Source of the DNA: JALYOK01 sp963840785
GTDB taxonomy: Bacteria > Pseudomonadota > Gammaproteobacteria > Burkholderiales > JALYOK01
DNA length: 64,000 nt
Assembly: GCA_963840785.1 (NCBI GenBank)
Contig: CAWJAF010000013.1
Location: 186,001 to 250,000, forward strand
Direction of reading: 5' to 3'
This document shows positions 56,167 to 64,000 of the stretch, one piece after another. Position 1 is the stretch's first letter, and every line of letters starts with the position of its first letter. The position numbers and the translations under genes were made by a program. The notes under the pieces were generated by a model. The model worked only from the letters and a program-made list of their open reading frames with translations. It made no database searches and was not told the origin of the DNA.

Positions 56167-56949
56167 TTATCCAGTGCCCATTTGCCGCACGCGCTCAAAT
56201 AAACAAACCGCAGTAGCAGCCGCGGCGTTCAATGATTCCATTTTTCCAGGCATCGGAATAGTCAGTACGGTATCGGCGAGCACCGACAACGCCGGCGATA
56301 AGCCCCCACCTTCGTTACCGATCATAAGCGCGATCGCGCCGGTGAGATCGGTCTCGTAAAGCGATGACTTCGCGCGCAGCGCCGTTGCGATTTTTTTGCC
56401 TCGATAGTTGCCTAGCACGCTAGGCAAATCCTGTTGCTCATAAATATCCAGCAGAAAATGTGCGCCCATCGCAGCGCGAATCACGCGCGGCGACCAAGCA
56501 AACACGCAGCCTTTCGACAGCACAACGTGTTTCACGTTCGCGGCCGCGGCGCTGCGCAGAATCGAACCCAAGTTACCGGGATCTTGAATATCTTCCAGCA
56601 CGACACAGCACTCCATTTGCGTCGGAACGTGTTTCTGCATCGGGGTGTTAATTTGTGCGAGAACGCCCACCGGCGAATCGAGCGTCGAGAGTTCATGAAA
56701 CATCGCATCGCTTAACACGATCGCTGCCAGCGGTTCGCATTGATTGATCAGCGTCACGATTTCGGCATTGGCGGCGCCACTTGTGCTGACGATCAACGCT
56801 GTTGGATTGCCGATCGCGGCGCGATAGGTTTCGACTAAATGAATACCTTCAATCAAGGTTTGTTGCGCTTTCTTTCGCTCACGTGACGATTGTGCGAGCT
56901 GGCGCAACTGCTTGAATATCGGATTGTCGCGCGAGCTAATCACCTTCAT
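56167..56949 (-). CDS. TrmH/SpoU-family RNA 2'-O-methyltransferase
   Basis: A SPOUT methyltransferase of 260 residues. The N-terminal substrate-binding part (SRDNPIFKQLRQLAQSSRERKKAQQTLIEGIHLV) is followed by the SpoU motifs VVLEDIQDPGNLGSILRSAAAANV, IALMIGNEGGGLSP and IPMPGKMESLNAAAATAVCLFE. It probably methylates a ribose in rRNA; the exact site is unknown. Its ATG at 56949 overlaps the stop of senA by four bases (ATGA), so it is the last gene of a senA operon. Confidence 0.9.
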   Translation of the reverse strand: MKVISSRDNPIFKQLRQLAQSSRERKKAQQTLIEGIHLVETYRAAIGNPTALIVSTSGAANAEIVTLINQCEPLAAIVLSDAMFHELSTLDSPVGVLAQINTPMQKHVPTQMECCVVLEDIQDPGNLGSILRSAAAANVKHVVLSKGCVFAWSPRVIRAAMGAHFLLDIYEQQDLPSVLGNYRGKKIATALRAKSSLYETDLTGAIALMIGNEGGGLSPALSVLADTVLTIPMPGKMESLNAAAATAVCLFERVRQMGTG

Positions 56950-58268
56950 AGCGCGCACGTACGAAATCCGGCGAACACATCACGGCGATCGGGCGTGTAA
57001 AAATTGCGCCAGGTATTTCGCAGCAAACGTGAGCGCGTCGCAAAGCAGCCGCCACGCAACACTTTGTGATCGCCAAACCACGGTTCGGAATATTCCTTGT
57101 AAGGATCACGTACGAAACCGGGGTAAGGTGTAAACCCATCCGCCGTCCACTCCCAGACGTTGCCCCACATTTGTCGAATACCTTCTGGTGTATCGCCGGC
57201 TGGAAACGCGCTCACTGACTCGGTCGTGGCTGATATGCCGTCAAGATTGGCTCTGGGCGCGGTTTCTAGGCCGGCGTTATTTTTTTTCCAAGGAACATCG
57301 CGTTTGTCCAACCCGCCCGCTGCAAACTCCCACTCCGCTTCCGTCGGTAGTCGGCGTTCCGCGAAACGACAATAGGCTTCCGCCTCAAACCAATTCACAA
57401 ATATCACGGCGTGATGTTCTCGATCGCGCAATGAAATCCATTGATCGAATTCGCGCAAATACCATTCTCCATCGCGGAATTGCCAGTATGTTGGATGACG
57501 CGCGCTTTCTTTTTCGCGCCACGCCCAACCGGCCTCGGACCAAAATTCACGACGAGTGTAACCGCTGGCGGCGACGAAGTTCCTGAACTCACCATTAGTC
57601 AGCGCAGCTTTCGCCATACGAAACGGCGCAACGTCAATTTCATGTCCCCACTTTTCATTGTCGAATACGAAATGTTTTGTTTCCGGCGCTGCGCCGAGCA
57701 AAAACCGGCCACCGCAAAGTTCTACCTCGCCCTCAAGCGTTTCGCCAAGAGCCGCACGGCCATAGGCCAGCCCCTGTATGCTAGCGCCGAGGCGAGGCCT
57801 CGAATAGCCGTGAGTTTGCCGCGTATAGAAAAACGCTTCGCCATGCATATCTTCATGAAACACCGCGAGTTCGGCAAAATAGCGCAGCGCGTCGTTGTCC
57901 GGTTCGCAAACTAAGCGTTCCAAGACCCGTTCCGTAACGTTATCCAAATATTTTTGTGTCGCGATGATGTCGGGTAACGGTAAGTCCCATCGGGTGGCAT
58001 GAGCAACCTTCGCGGAATCGTAAAGTTGATCGGCGTTGGCGAGAATCGACGGCAATAAATCTTTGTCATCGCCGCGCGAACGCAAGCACCATTGCTCTTG
58101 AAACCAACCCAAATGGCCGATTTCCCACAAAGGCGGATTCACCATTTCCGAACGCGGCCCAAGCAATTGCGCGCCGTTCAGATCGGCGTAAAGCGCGCGC
58201 GTGCGTTGGCGCGTGTCGATCAGCCAATTTTTAAGGGTTTCCGCCGAAGTGCTTGATAGATTTTTCAT
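56946..58268 (-). CDS. senA: Selenoneine synthase SenA (EgtB-like, FGE-sulfatase superfamily)
   Basis: A non-haem iron enzyme of 440 residues. A DinB-like N-terminal domain supplies the three iron histidines: H52 (IGHLGWFQEQW) and H138/H142 in VFHEDMHGEAFFYTRQTHGY. The C-terminal FGE-sulfatase domain holds RRLPTEAEWEFAAGG, GNVWEWTADGFTPYPGF and VLRGGCFATRSRLLRNTWRNFYTPDRRDVFAGFRTC. Both EgtB and SenA share this plan. The neighbouring SenB-type glycosyltransferase makes SenA the better call: joining a selenosugar to trimethyl-histidine to form selenoneine. A role in ergothioneine synthesis cannot be excluded. egtD and selD are not in the window. Confidence 0.82.
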   Translation of the reverse strand: MKNLSSTSAETLKNWLIDTRQRTRALYADLNGAQLLGPRSEMVNPPLWEIGHLGWFQEQWCLRSRGDDKDLLPSILANADQLYDSAKVAHATRWDLPLPDIIATQKYLDNVTERVLERLVCEPDNDALRYFAELAVFHEDMHGEAFFYTRQTHGYSRPRLGASIQGLAYGRAALGETLEGEVELCGGRFLLGAAPETKHFVFDNEKWGHEIDVAPFRMAKAALTNGEFRNFVAASGYTRREFWSEAGWAWREKESARHPTYWQFRDGEWYLREFDQWISLRDREHHAVIFVNWFEAEAYCRFAERRLPTEAEWEFAAGGLDKRDVPWKKNNAGLETAPRANLDGISATTESVSAFPAGDTPEGIRQMWGNVWEWTADGFTPYPGFVRDPYKEYSEPWFGDHKVLRGGCFATRSRLLRNTWRNFYTPDRRDVFAGFRTCAL

Positions 58269-58313
58269 ACGAACCTAGTGTACGCTCGCGAGTGTAGCTT
58301 GAAATCGACTGCC

Positions 58314-59273
58314 ATGAAAATCGCTTTAATCACGCCCGCCGCATCGCGCATGCGCAATGGTAATCGCCACACAAGTGCGCGTTGGGCAGCGATGCTGCGC
58401 GCGCTGGGGCATCGCGTTGCCGTGCAAGTGAGTTGGGATGACAAGCCCGCAGATGTCATGCTCGCTTTGCACGCGCGTCGCAGTCACGATTCGATTAAGC
58501 GCTTTGCGCAAGCCTTTGCGGAACGGCCGCTCATCGTTGCGCTAACGGGTACCGATCTTTATCGCGATATTCGTTTTGATGCCGATGCAAAACTGTCCAT
58601 GGCGCTGGCGACGCGAATGATCGTGCTGCAGGAAATGGGATTGAAAGAACTTTCGGTGCGGAATGCCGCAAAAACTCGCGTCGTGTACCAATCGGCCGTT
58701 GCCGCAGCGCCGCAGTCGGCGCTGAAAAATAGTTTTGAAGTTTGCGTAATCGGTCATTTGCGCGAGGAAAAAGACCCGCTTCGCGCTGCGTTGGCGTTGG
58801 CGCATGTGCCGGCGGATTCGCGCATTCGCGTGACGCAATTAGGCCGTTCGTTAGATCCTGCGCTCGAACGAGACTCCAAACGCATCATGTCTGAAGATCC
58901 GCGCTACCATTGGCACGGAGAAGTGCCCCATTGGAAAGCCGCGCGGATATTGGCGCGCAGCCGCATCATGGTAATCAGCTCGCGCATGGAAGGCGGCGCT
59001 AATGTGGTGTCCGAAGCCCTGATGGCGAACGTGCCGGTAATCGCGTCGAAAATTTCGGGCAACATCGGCATGTTGGGCGCGGACTATCCGGGCTACTACC
59101 CGGTCGGCAATGAGCGCGCTCTTGCCAAGTTGTTGATTCGCGCCGAACAAGATGTGGACTTTTATCAAATGCTGCAGCGGCAGTGTCGGAAAAGAAAGAA
59201 GAATATCTCGGCGGCACGCGAAAAACAGTCACTCAAGTCATTGCTTGCCGAAGTCAGTGATAACAAAAAGTGA
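58314..59273 (+). CDS. senB: Selenosugar synthase SenB-type glycosyltransferase
   Basis: A GT-B glycosyltransferase of 319 residues. It starts MKIALITPAASRMRNGNRHTSARWAAML, has VALTGTDLYRDI near residue 88 and VCVIGHLREEKDPLRAALAL near residue 144, and the donor-site stretch SSRMEGGANVVSEALMANVPV followed by SGNIGMLGADYPGYYPVG. These match the TIGR04348/SenB subgroup, which couples UDP-GlcNAc with selenophosphate to give a seleno-sugar. I chose ATG 58314, 45 bases from the divergent senA start; 12 upstream codons are not conserved. It ends three bases from a convergent ModE-like gene. Confidence 0.85.
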   Translation: MKIALITPAASRMRNGNRHTSARWAAMLRALGHRVAVQVSWDDKPADVMLALHARRSHDSIKRFAQAFAERPLIVALTGTDLYRDIRFDADAKLSMALATRMIVLQEMGLKELSVRNAAKTRVVYQSAVAAAPQSALKNSFEVCVIGHLREEKDPLRAALALAHVPADSRIRVTQLGRSLDPALERDSKRIMSEDPRYHWHGEVPHWKAARILARSRIMVISSRMEGGANVVSEALMANVPVIASKISGNIGMLGADYPGYYPVGNERALAKLLIRAEQDVDFYQMLQRQCRKRKKNISAAREKQSLKSLLAEVSDNKK

Positions 59274-59276
59274 GTG

Positions 59277-59636
59277 CTAGTCTCTTCGAGGCTCAATCAG
59301 AAATTTTTCGATTTCGTCAAGATCGTCCCGTATCGAGGCCGCCGCCTTCGCCTCAATAGCGCGAAAACGCCGTAAAATATCCCGACCCAAATCGGTGACT
59401 TGCGCGCCACCGCCACTCGCGCCGCCGGTCGCAGTTTCAACTAACGGACGCTGAAAACAGCGATTCATCGTATCCACCAGCAGCCAAGCGCGCCGATACG
59501 ACATTTTCAGCTCGCGCCCTGCGGCCGAAATAGAGCCTACGCGCGCGATCGCTTCCAACAAATCCGCCTTGCCCGGCCCAATGGCGTAGTCGTCGCCGAA
59601 GGGAATGCGGATGCGGATGTGTGGATGGATTTTCAT
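59277..59636 (-). CDS. ModE-type winged-helix DNA-binding protein (no molybdate domain)
   Basis: A protein of 119 residues that is only the N-terminal LysR-like winged helix of ModE: GPGKADLLEAIARVGSISAAGRELKMSYRRAWLLVDTMN, then GGASGGGAQVTDLGRDILRRFRAIE. The MOP molybdate-binding domains are missing, as in many stand-alone ModE-like regulators. Targets are not evident. It is convergent with senB. Confidence 0.85.
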   Translation of the reverse strand: MKIHPHIRIRIPFGDDYAIGPGKADLLEAIARVGSISAAGRELKMSYRRAWLLVDTMNRCFQRPLVETATGGASGGGAQVTDLGRDILRRFRAIEAKAAASIRDDLDEIEKFLIEPRRD

Positions 59637-59735
59637 TCTTGTAGACGATTTGAGATGCCGTCGTTAGCTTAACAAAGTATCATTACCGCTGCAAAAGTCG
59701 TTATTGACTACCGCTCAACGAACGAAGGAGATTTT

Positions 59736-60086
59736 ATGAATCGACGCCAAATAAGGGTTTTGCTATTGAGTAGCGCACTAGCCGCGTTGGTCGGATGTAC
59801 GCAAGAACAACAGAATCAATTTTCACGCGGGATTCAAAATTGGACCGGCACCAATGGCGTGCTGGATGTTTACACCGGTGAAAAGCTGGCGATGCGTTTT
59901 ATTAAAATCGATAAGATGACAACGGCGATTGGAACATCCGACGGCGGTTCTCGTTCCTACCGCTTCGGTTATGGCTACGTCGATGAGAATCAAAATTTCA
60001 AAGTGGATTCGGGCGAAAAGAAAGTCTACTTCGAGATCAGCGACTACTCGACGAACTATGTTTTCTACGAAAACTACAAAGACTAG
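59736..60086 (+). CDS. Putative lipoprotein of unknown function
   Basis: A 116-residue protein with a lipoprotein signal (MNRRQIRVLLLSSALAALVGC; lipobox cysteine C21). The mature part (GVLDVYTGEKLAMRFIKIDKMTTAIGTSDGGSRSYRFGYGYVDENQNFKVDSGEKKVYFEISDYSTNYVFYENYK) looks like a small beta-rich fold. GAAGGAG lies just upstream of ATG 59736. No family recognised. Its end overlaps the convergent ftsB stop by four bases. Confidence 0.8.
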   Translation: MNRRQIRVLLLSSALAALVGCTQEQQNQFSRGIQNWTGTNGVLDVYTGEKLAMRFIKIDKMTTAIGTSDGGSRSYRFGYGYVDENQNFKVDSGEKKVYFEISDYSTNYVFYENYKD

Positions 60087-60412
60087 TTGATGCCGTCGCC
60101 AGTTGCTGCGACGCGCTTAGCAGAAGAGATCGGTGATCGACTCGGGTCGATCACCTGAACGTAAATTTCGTCTGATTTCACCATTCCGAGTTCGGCGCGG
60201 GCGCGTTCTTCGATCGCTTCCGTGCCGGTTTGTAAATCCTTTACATCGGCGCGCAAGGCATCGTTGCGTGTTTTCAGTTTAGTGTTGTTGTCAAGCTGGG
60301 CTTGCACCTGCTTTTCCAACTCAGACACACGAAACCAACCGCCTTTGCCGATCCAAAGCGGGTACTGAATTACCACTAGCAGTGCGGCGAACGCGGCAGT
60401 TAGCCAGCGCAT
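60083..60412 (-). CDS. ftsB: Cell division protein FtsB
   Basis: A bitopic division protein of 109 residues: one N-terminal helix (LTAAFAALLVVIQYPLWIG), a periplasmic coiled coil (VSELEKQVQAQLDNNTKLKTRNDALRADVKDL) and the conserved EERARAELGMVKSDEIYVQV. It works with FtsL and FtsQ at the divisome. Its place just after eno is conserved in gammaproteobacteria; ispD, often next, is absent. Confidence 0.95.
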   Translation of the reverse strand: MRWLTAAFAALLVVIQYPLWIGKGGWFRVSELEKQVQAQLDNNTKLKTRNDALRADVKDLQTGTEAIEERARAELGMVKSDEIYVQVIDPSRSPISSAKRVAATGDGIN

Positions 60413-60421
60413 AAAGTCTCG

Positions 60422-61706
60422 CTATTTCAGTTGAAAAAATGCACTACGACCGGGGTAGCTGGCGACTTCGCCAAGCTCCTCTTCGATGCGCAGCAGCTGA
60501 TTATACTTGGCAATGCGATCCGAGCGGGAAAGGGAGCCGGTTTTGATCTGTCCAGCATTGGTTGCCACCGCGATATCGGCAATTGTCGTGTCTTCGGTTT
60601 CGCCCGAGCGATGGGAAATTACTGAGGTGTAACCGGCGCGTTTCGCCATCTCGATTGCGGCTAAAGTTTCCGTCAATGTACCGATTTGATTGACCTTAAT
60701 CAAAATCGAATTGGCGATGCCTTGGCGAATGCCCTCGCTTAAAATTTTCGTATTGGTCACGAATAAATCGTCACCGACTAACTGAACCTTGCTGCCAAGA
60801 TTCTCCGTCAGAATTTTCCAGCCGGTCCAATCGCCTTCCGCCATGCCGTCTTCGATGCTGATAATCGGATATTTTGCGACCCAGCCCGCGAGCATTTCAG
60901 TCAATGCCCCAGCGCTAAGCTTGCGATTTTCCGAGGCGATATCGTATTTGCCGTCTTTGTAGAATTCCGAGCTGGCGCAATCTAGGCCAATTGAGACCTG
61001 CGTTCCGGCTTGATAGCCCGCCGCCGCTATGGCTTCCATAATCAACTGCAGCGCCGATTCGTTATTCGGCAAATTCGGCGCGAAGCCGCCTTCGTCGCCG
61101 ACCGTGGTGGACATGCCTTTGCTGTCGATCAATTGTTTCAGTGCATGAAAAATTTCCGTGCCACAGCGCAACGCTTCGCGAAAGCTTTGAAAGCCGTGCG
61201 GAATGACCATGAATTCCTGCAGATCGAGGCTGTTGTTAGCGTGCGCGCCGCCATTAATGACGTTCATCATCGGCACCGGTAATTGCATACCGCCAGCGCC
61301 GCCGAGGTAACGATACAGGGGCAAGCCGGATTCTTCCGCAGCCGCTTTAGCCACCGCCATCGAAACAGCCAGCATCGCGTTCGCACCGAGGCGAGATTTA
61401 TTGTCCGTGCCATCAAGGTCGATCAAAATTTTGTCGATGAAGGCTTGTTCGCGATGCATCCAGACCAATGATCGCTTCGCAGATTTCGGTGTTAACGTTT
61501 TCAACCGCTTTCAACACGCCTTTGCCGAGATAGCGCTTCTTGTCGCCATCGCGCAATTCAACCGCTTCGCGCGATCCGGTCGACGCGCCTGAGGGCACTG
61601 CAGCGCGGCCGATCACGCCGGATTCAAGCAATACGTCCGCTTCGACAGTGGGATTGCCGCGCGAATCGAGAATTTCCCGAGCCATTACTTCAACGATTGC
61701 AGTCAT
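60422..61706 (-). CDS. eno: Enolase with one frameshift
   Basis: Enolase converts 2-phosphoglycerate to PEP. The first frame (MTAIVEVMAREILDSRGNPTVE, AVPSGASTGSREAVELRD, CEAIIGLDAS) must jump near 61465, where one base is extra, to EQAFIDKILIDLDGTDNKSRLGANAMLAV. The barrel then continues normally with NVINGGAHANNSLDLQEFM, GDEGGFAPNL, LVGDDLFVTN and VISHRSGETEDTTIADIAV. All catalytic residues are present. The gene is a core glycolytic one, so a read error is the likely cause. Confidence 0.95.
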
Positions 61707-61751
61707 GAATTTTCCTTATTGAATTTCTGTCATCTGTTCAAATTAAAGTCA

Positions 61752-61837
61752 GCCCCTCGCCCTAGCCCTCTCCCCAGTGGGGCGAGGGGATTACACTCCC
61801 TCTCTCGCTTCGCGGGAGAGGGTCGGGGTGAGGGTGG
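61752..61837. repeat. REP-like hairpin cluster between kdsA and eno
   Basis: CCCCTCGCCCTAGCCCTCTCC with CCAGTGGGGCGAGGGG, and then CCCTCTCTCGCTTCGCGGGAGAGGGT, form two GC-rich hairpins typical of palindromic intergenic repeats. A related but shorter stretch (CCCTCACCCCTCTCCCAC) lies near 3966, between relA and the SDR gene. Confidence 0.6.
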
Positions 61838-61861
61838 GCTTGTCGATTGCACGAAAGGCCG

Positions 61862-62704
61862 TTAAGTACATAAATTATTTTCAACAAAACCTTGTTGCTT
61901 CACTAACCGATCAATCGCTTGCAGCGTCTTGAGCAGTTCTTTCATTTTCGGTAATGGCCAAGCGTTCGGACCATCGGACATTGCTTTCGCGGGATCGGGG
62001 TGAGTCTCCATAAATATTCCCGCAATGCCAGCCGCAATTGCGGCGCGCGCCAACACCGGCACAAACTCGCGTTGGCCACCGCTCTTAGTCCCTTGCCCAC
62101 CGGGCAGTTGCACCGAATGTGTGGCGTCGAATACCACCGGGCAACCGGTCTCGCGCATGATCGCGAGCGAACGCATGTCGGAAACCAAGTTGTTGTAGCC
62201 AAAACTCACGCCGCGCTCGCACACCATGATGTTATCTTGGCCGCTCGCTTCGCGCGCCTTATCGACAACGTTTTTCATATCGCCGGGCGCAAGGAACTGG
62301 CCTTTTTTGATGTTGACCGGTTTGCCGGCCGATGCGGCGGCGTGGATGAAGTCCGTTTGACGGCAAAGAAAAGCCGGCGTTTGCATGACGTCAACAACCG
62401 CTGCGACGGCAGCTATTTCGTCGACTTCGTGAATATCCGTTAATACCGGTACGCCGATTTGTGCTTTCACTTCGCTTAAAATTTTCAATCCCGCATCCAT
62501 ACCCGGGCCGCGAAACGATTTGCCGGAGCTACGATTAGCCTTATCGAACGAAGATTTATAAATGAACGGAATGCCGAGGGAGCCTGCGATTTCTTTCAAT
62601 TGCCCGGCAGTATCGATCGCGAGTTGGCGTGATTCGATCACACAGGGACCGGCGATCAGAAAAAACGGTTGATCAAGCCCGACTTCAAATCCACAGAGGC
62701 GCAT
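61862..62704 (-). CDS. kdsA: 3-deoxy-8-phosphooctulonate synthase
   Basis: KDO-8-phosphate synthase of 280 residues, needed for lipopolysaccharide core. Family motifs include FFLIAGPCVIESRQLA, IYKSSFDKANRSSGKSFRGPGMDAGL, PVLTDIHEVDEIAAV, NIKKGQFLAPGDMKNVVDKA and FDATHSVQLPGGQGTKSGGQREFVP. Its start shares one base with the pyrG stop (TGATG), so the two are coupled. Confidence 0.97.
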   Translation of the reverse strand: MRLCGFEVGLDQPFFLIAGPCVIESRQLAIDTAGQLKEIAGSLGIPFIYKSSFDKANRSSGKSFRGPGMDAGLKILSEVKAQIGVPVLTDIHEVDEIAAVAAVVDVMQTPAFLCRQTDFIHAAASAGKPVNIKKGQFLAPGDMKNVVDKAREASGQDNIMVCERGVSFGYNNLVSDMRSLAIMRETGCPVVFDATHSVQLPGGQGTKSGGQREFVPVLARAAIAAGIAGIFMETHPDPAKAMSDGPNAWPLPKMKELLKTLQAIDRLVKQQGFVENNLCT

Positions 62705-64000
62705 CAGTTAACCGTCGTCATCTGCGCGCCCGAATACACCGGCGCAGTGGCGCTGGCGATACGGACATTGGCTTGTTCCAACGCAGCACGGATAAAGGAG
62801 GTAAACAGCGGATGCCCACCACGCGGCGTCGAGGTGAATTCCGGATGGAACTGACAGCCGAAGAACCACGGATGGCCAGGAAGTTCGGCGATTTCCGTGA
62901 GGTGTTCCGATTGTGTGCGGGCGCTGATCACCATGCCAGATTTTTCCAGGCGTTCGATGTAATGATTATTGACTTCGTAGCGATGGCGATGCCTTTCCGC
63001 GACGACATCCTTGCCGTAAACGCGATGGGCTAAGGTTTCGCGTTTTACGTCGCAGGATTGCGCGCCCAGGCGCATGGTGCCGCCAAGATTAGAATTTTCG
63101 TCGCGCCGTTCAATCTTGCCATCGTGATTTTGCCATTCGGTAATCAGCGCGATCACCGGATGCTTGGTGTCCGGATCGAACTCCGTTGAGTTAGCTTTTT
63201 CCAACCCAACCACATTGCGCGCAAATTCAATCACCGCGATTTGCATGCCAAGGCAAATCCCGAGATAAGGAATTTTGTTCTCGCGCGCATATTTCACTGC
63301 GGCGATTTTGCCTTCGGTGCCGCGCTTACCGAAACCGCCCGGCACGAGAATCGCATCCATGCCGAGCAACGCATTCACGCCGTTCGCTTCAATGGTCTCA
63401 GAGTCGACGTAATGAATATTGACCTTGGCGCGCGTGTGAATGCCGGCGTGAATCAACGCTTCGGAAAGAGATTTGTAGGATTCCGTCAGATCGACATATT
63501 TGCCGACTAGCGCGATACTCACTTCGTACAGCGGGTGCTCCAACGCGTCAGTGAGTTTGCGCCAGGCAGTCAAATCCGCAGCGCGTGCGAGGATGCCGAG
63601 CTTGTGGCAAACGATTTCGTCGATCATTTGGTCGTGCAGCATCACGGGGATTTTGTAAATGCTGTCAACGTCAGGCGCGGAAATAACCGCTTCCTTGGCG
63701 ACGTTGGTGAACAGTGCGATCTTGCGCCGATCATCTTCCGGCACGGGCCGATCAGAGCGGCAAATCAGAATGTCCGGCTGAATACCGATTTCGCGCAATT
63801 CTTTAACGGAGTGTTGTGTCGGCTTGGTTTTGATTTCGCCGGCGGACGCGAGATAAGGCACTAACGTTAGATGAATATAGCACGTGTTGTTGCGTCCTTC
63901 CTCGATGCCCATTTGGCGAATTGCTTCAAGGAACGGCAGCGACTCGATATCGCCAACGGTGCCGCCGATTTCGACAATCGCAACATCATGCCCCTTCGCG
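62704..64000 (-). CDS. pyrG: CTP synthase, C-terminal part (cut by the window edge)
   Basis: The gene runs off the end of the window; about 431 C-terminal residues are visible, starting inside AIVEIGGTVGDIESLPFLEAIRQ of the synthetase domain. YIHLTLVPYLASAGEIKTKPTQHSVKELR and the glutaminase domain follow, with its nucleophile cysteine in IPYLGICLGMQIAVIEFARNV and the histidine and glutamate in CQFHPEFTSTP. CTP synthase makes CTP from UTP and glutamine. The pyrG-kdsA-eno-ftsB order is conserved. Confidence 0.97.
   Translation of the reverse strand, partial: AKGHDVAIVEIGGTVGDIESLPFLEAIRQMGIEEGRNNTCYIHLTLVPYLASAGEIKTKPTQHSVKELREIGIQPDILICRSDRPVPEDDRRKIALFTNVAKEAVISAPDVDSIYKIPVMLHDQMIDEIVCHKLGILARAADLTAWRKLTDALEHPLYEVSIALVGKYVDLTESYKSLSEALIHAGIHTRAKVNIHYVDSETIEANGVNALLGMDAILVPGGFGKRGTEGKIAAVKYARENKIPYLGICLGMQIAVIEFARNVVGLEKANSTEFDPDTKHPVIALITEWQNHDGKIERRDENSNLGGTMRLGAQSCDVKRETLAHRVYGKDVVAERHRHRYEVNNHYIERLEKSGMVISARTQSEHLTEIAELPGHPWFFGCQFHPEFTSTPRGGHPLFTSFIRAALEQANVRIASATAPVYSGAQMTTVN

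Overview
This window looks like a chromosomal stretch of a free-living gammaproteobacterium with mid-range GC. Several gene orders point that way: plsX-fabH-fabD-fabG-acpP-fabF-mltG-tmk-holB-tatD, rpmF-yceD with a divergent maf, pyrG-kdsA-eno-ftsB, recJ/prfB/lysS, comEC-lolD-lolC and the divergent ppsA/ppsR pair. LolCD, KdsA and MltG indicate a Gram-negative envelope, and PilU indicates twitching type IV pili. I cannot name the genus from sequence alone.

Layout. 0-10.6 kb: a MerR-type regulator, a PAS protein, a DMT permease, an SDR, relA, comEC and lolDC. 10.6-21.7 kb: an RpfE-like protein with recJ, pilU, a PIN toxin whose antitoxin carries a stop codon, prfB with its programmed frameshift, lysS, an SDR and ettA. 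21.7-29.6 kb: the kinase SrkA, two alkylation-repair genes, a RidA/RidA/DUF1272 operon preceded by a possible structured RNA, a three-gene oxidoreductase/hydratase operon and a DUF2062 protein. 29.7-40.1 kb: the fatty-acid/envelope/replication cluster. 41.4-49.4 kb: an island bounded by two direct copies of the tRNA-Lys 3' end, holding a giant SpvB/RHS protein with a GIY-YIG-like tip and a likely immunity gene. 49.5-52.7 kb: an IS1-like element with clear inverted repeats and an 8-bp target duplication that carries a HigB / HigA-ImmA toxin-antitoxin pair and two more genes. 52.7-64 kb: ppsA/ppsR, an rRNA methyltransferase overlapping senA, a divergent senA/senB pair (selenoneine synthesis), a ModE-like DNA-binding protein, a lipoprotein, ftsB, eno, kdsA and pyrG (cut by the window edge).

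The most interesting items are the senA/senB pair, the RHS toxin island at tRNA-Lys and the passenger-carrying IS1-like element. A caution runs through the whole window: lolC, tatD, fabD, ppsA, eno, the DUF2062 gene and the RHS gene are all broken by single-base indels, some in genes that are normally essential. That points to assembly or read errors more than to decay, so the affected genes are annotated over their full reconstructed span. Short dispersed repeats and hairpins lie in many of the intergenic gaps.
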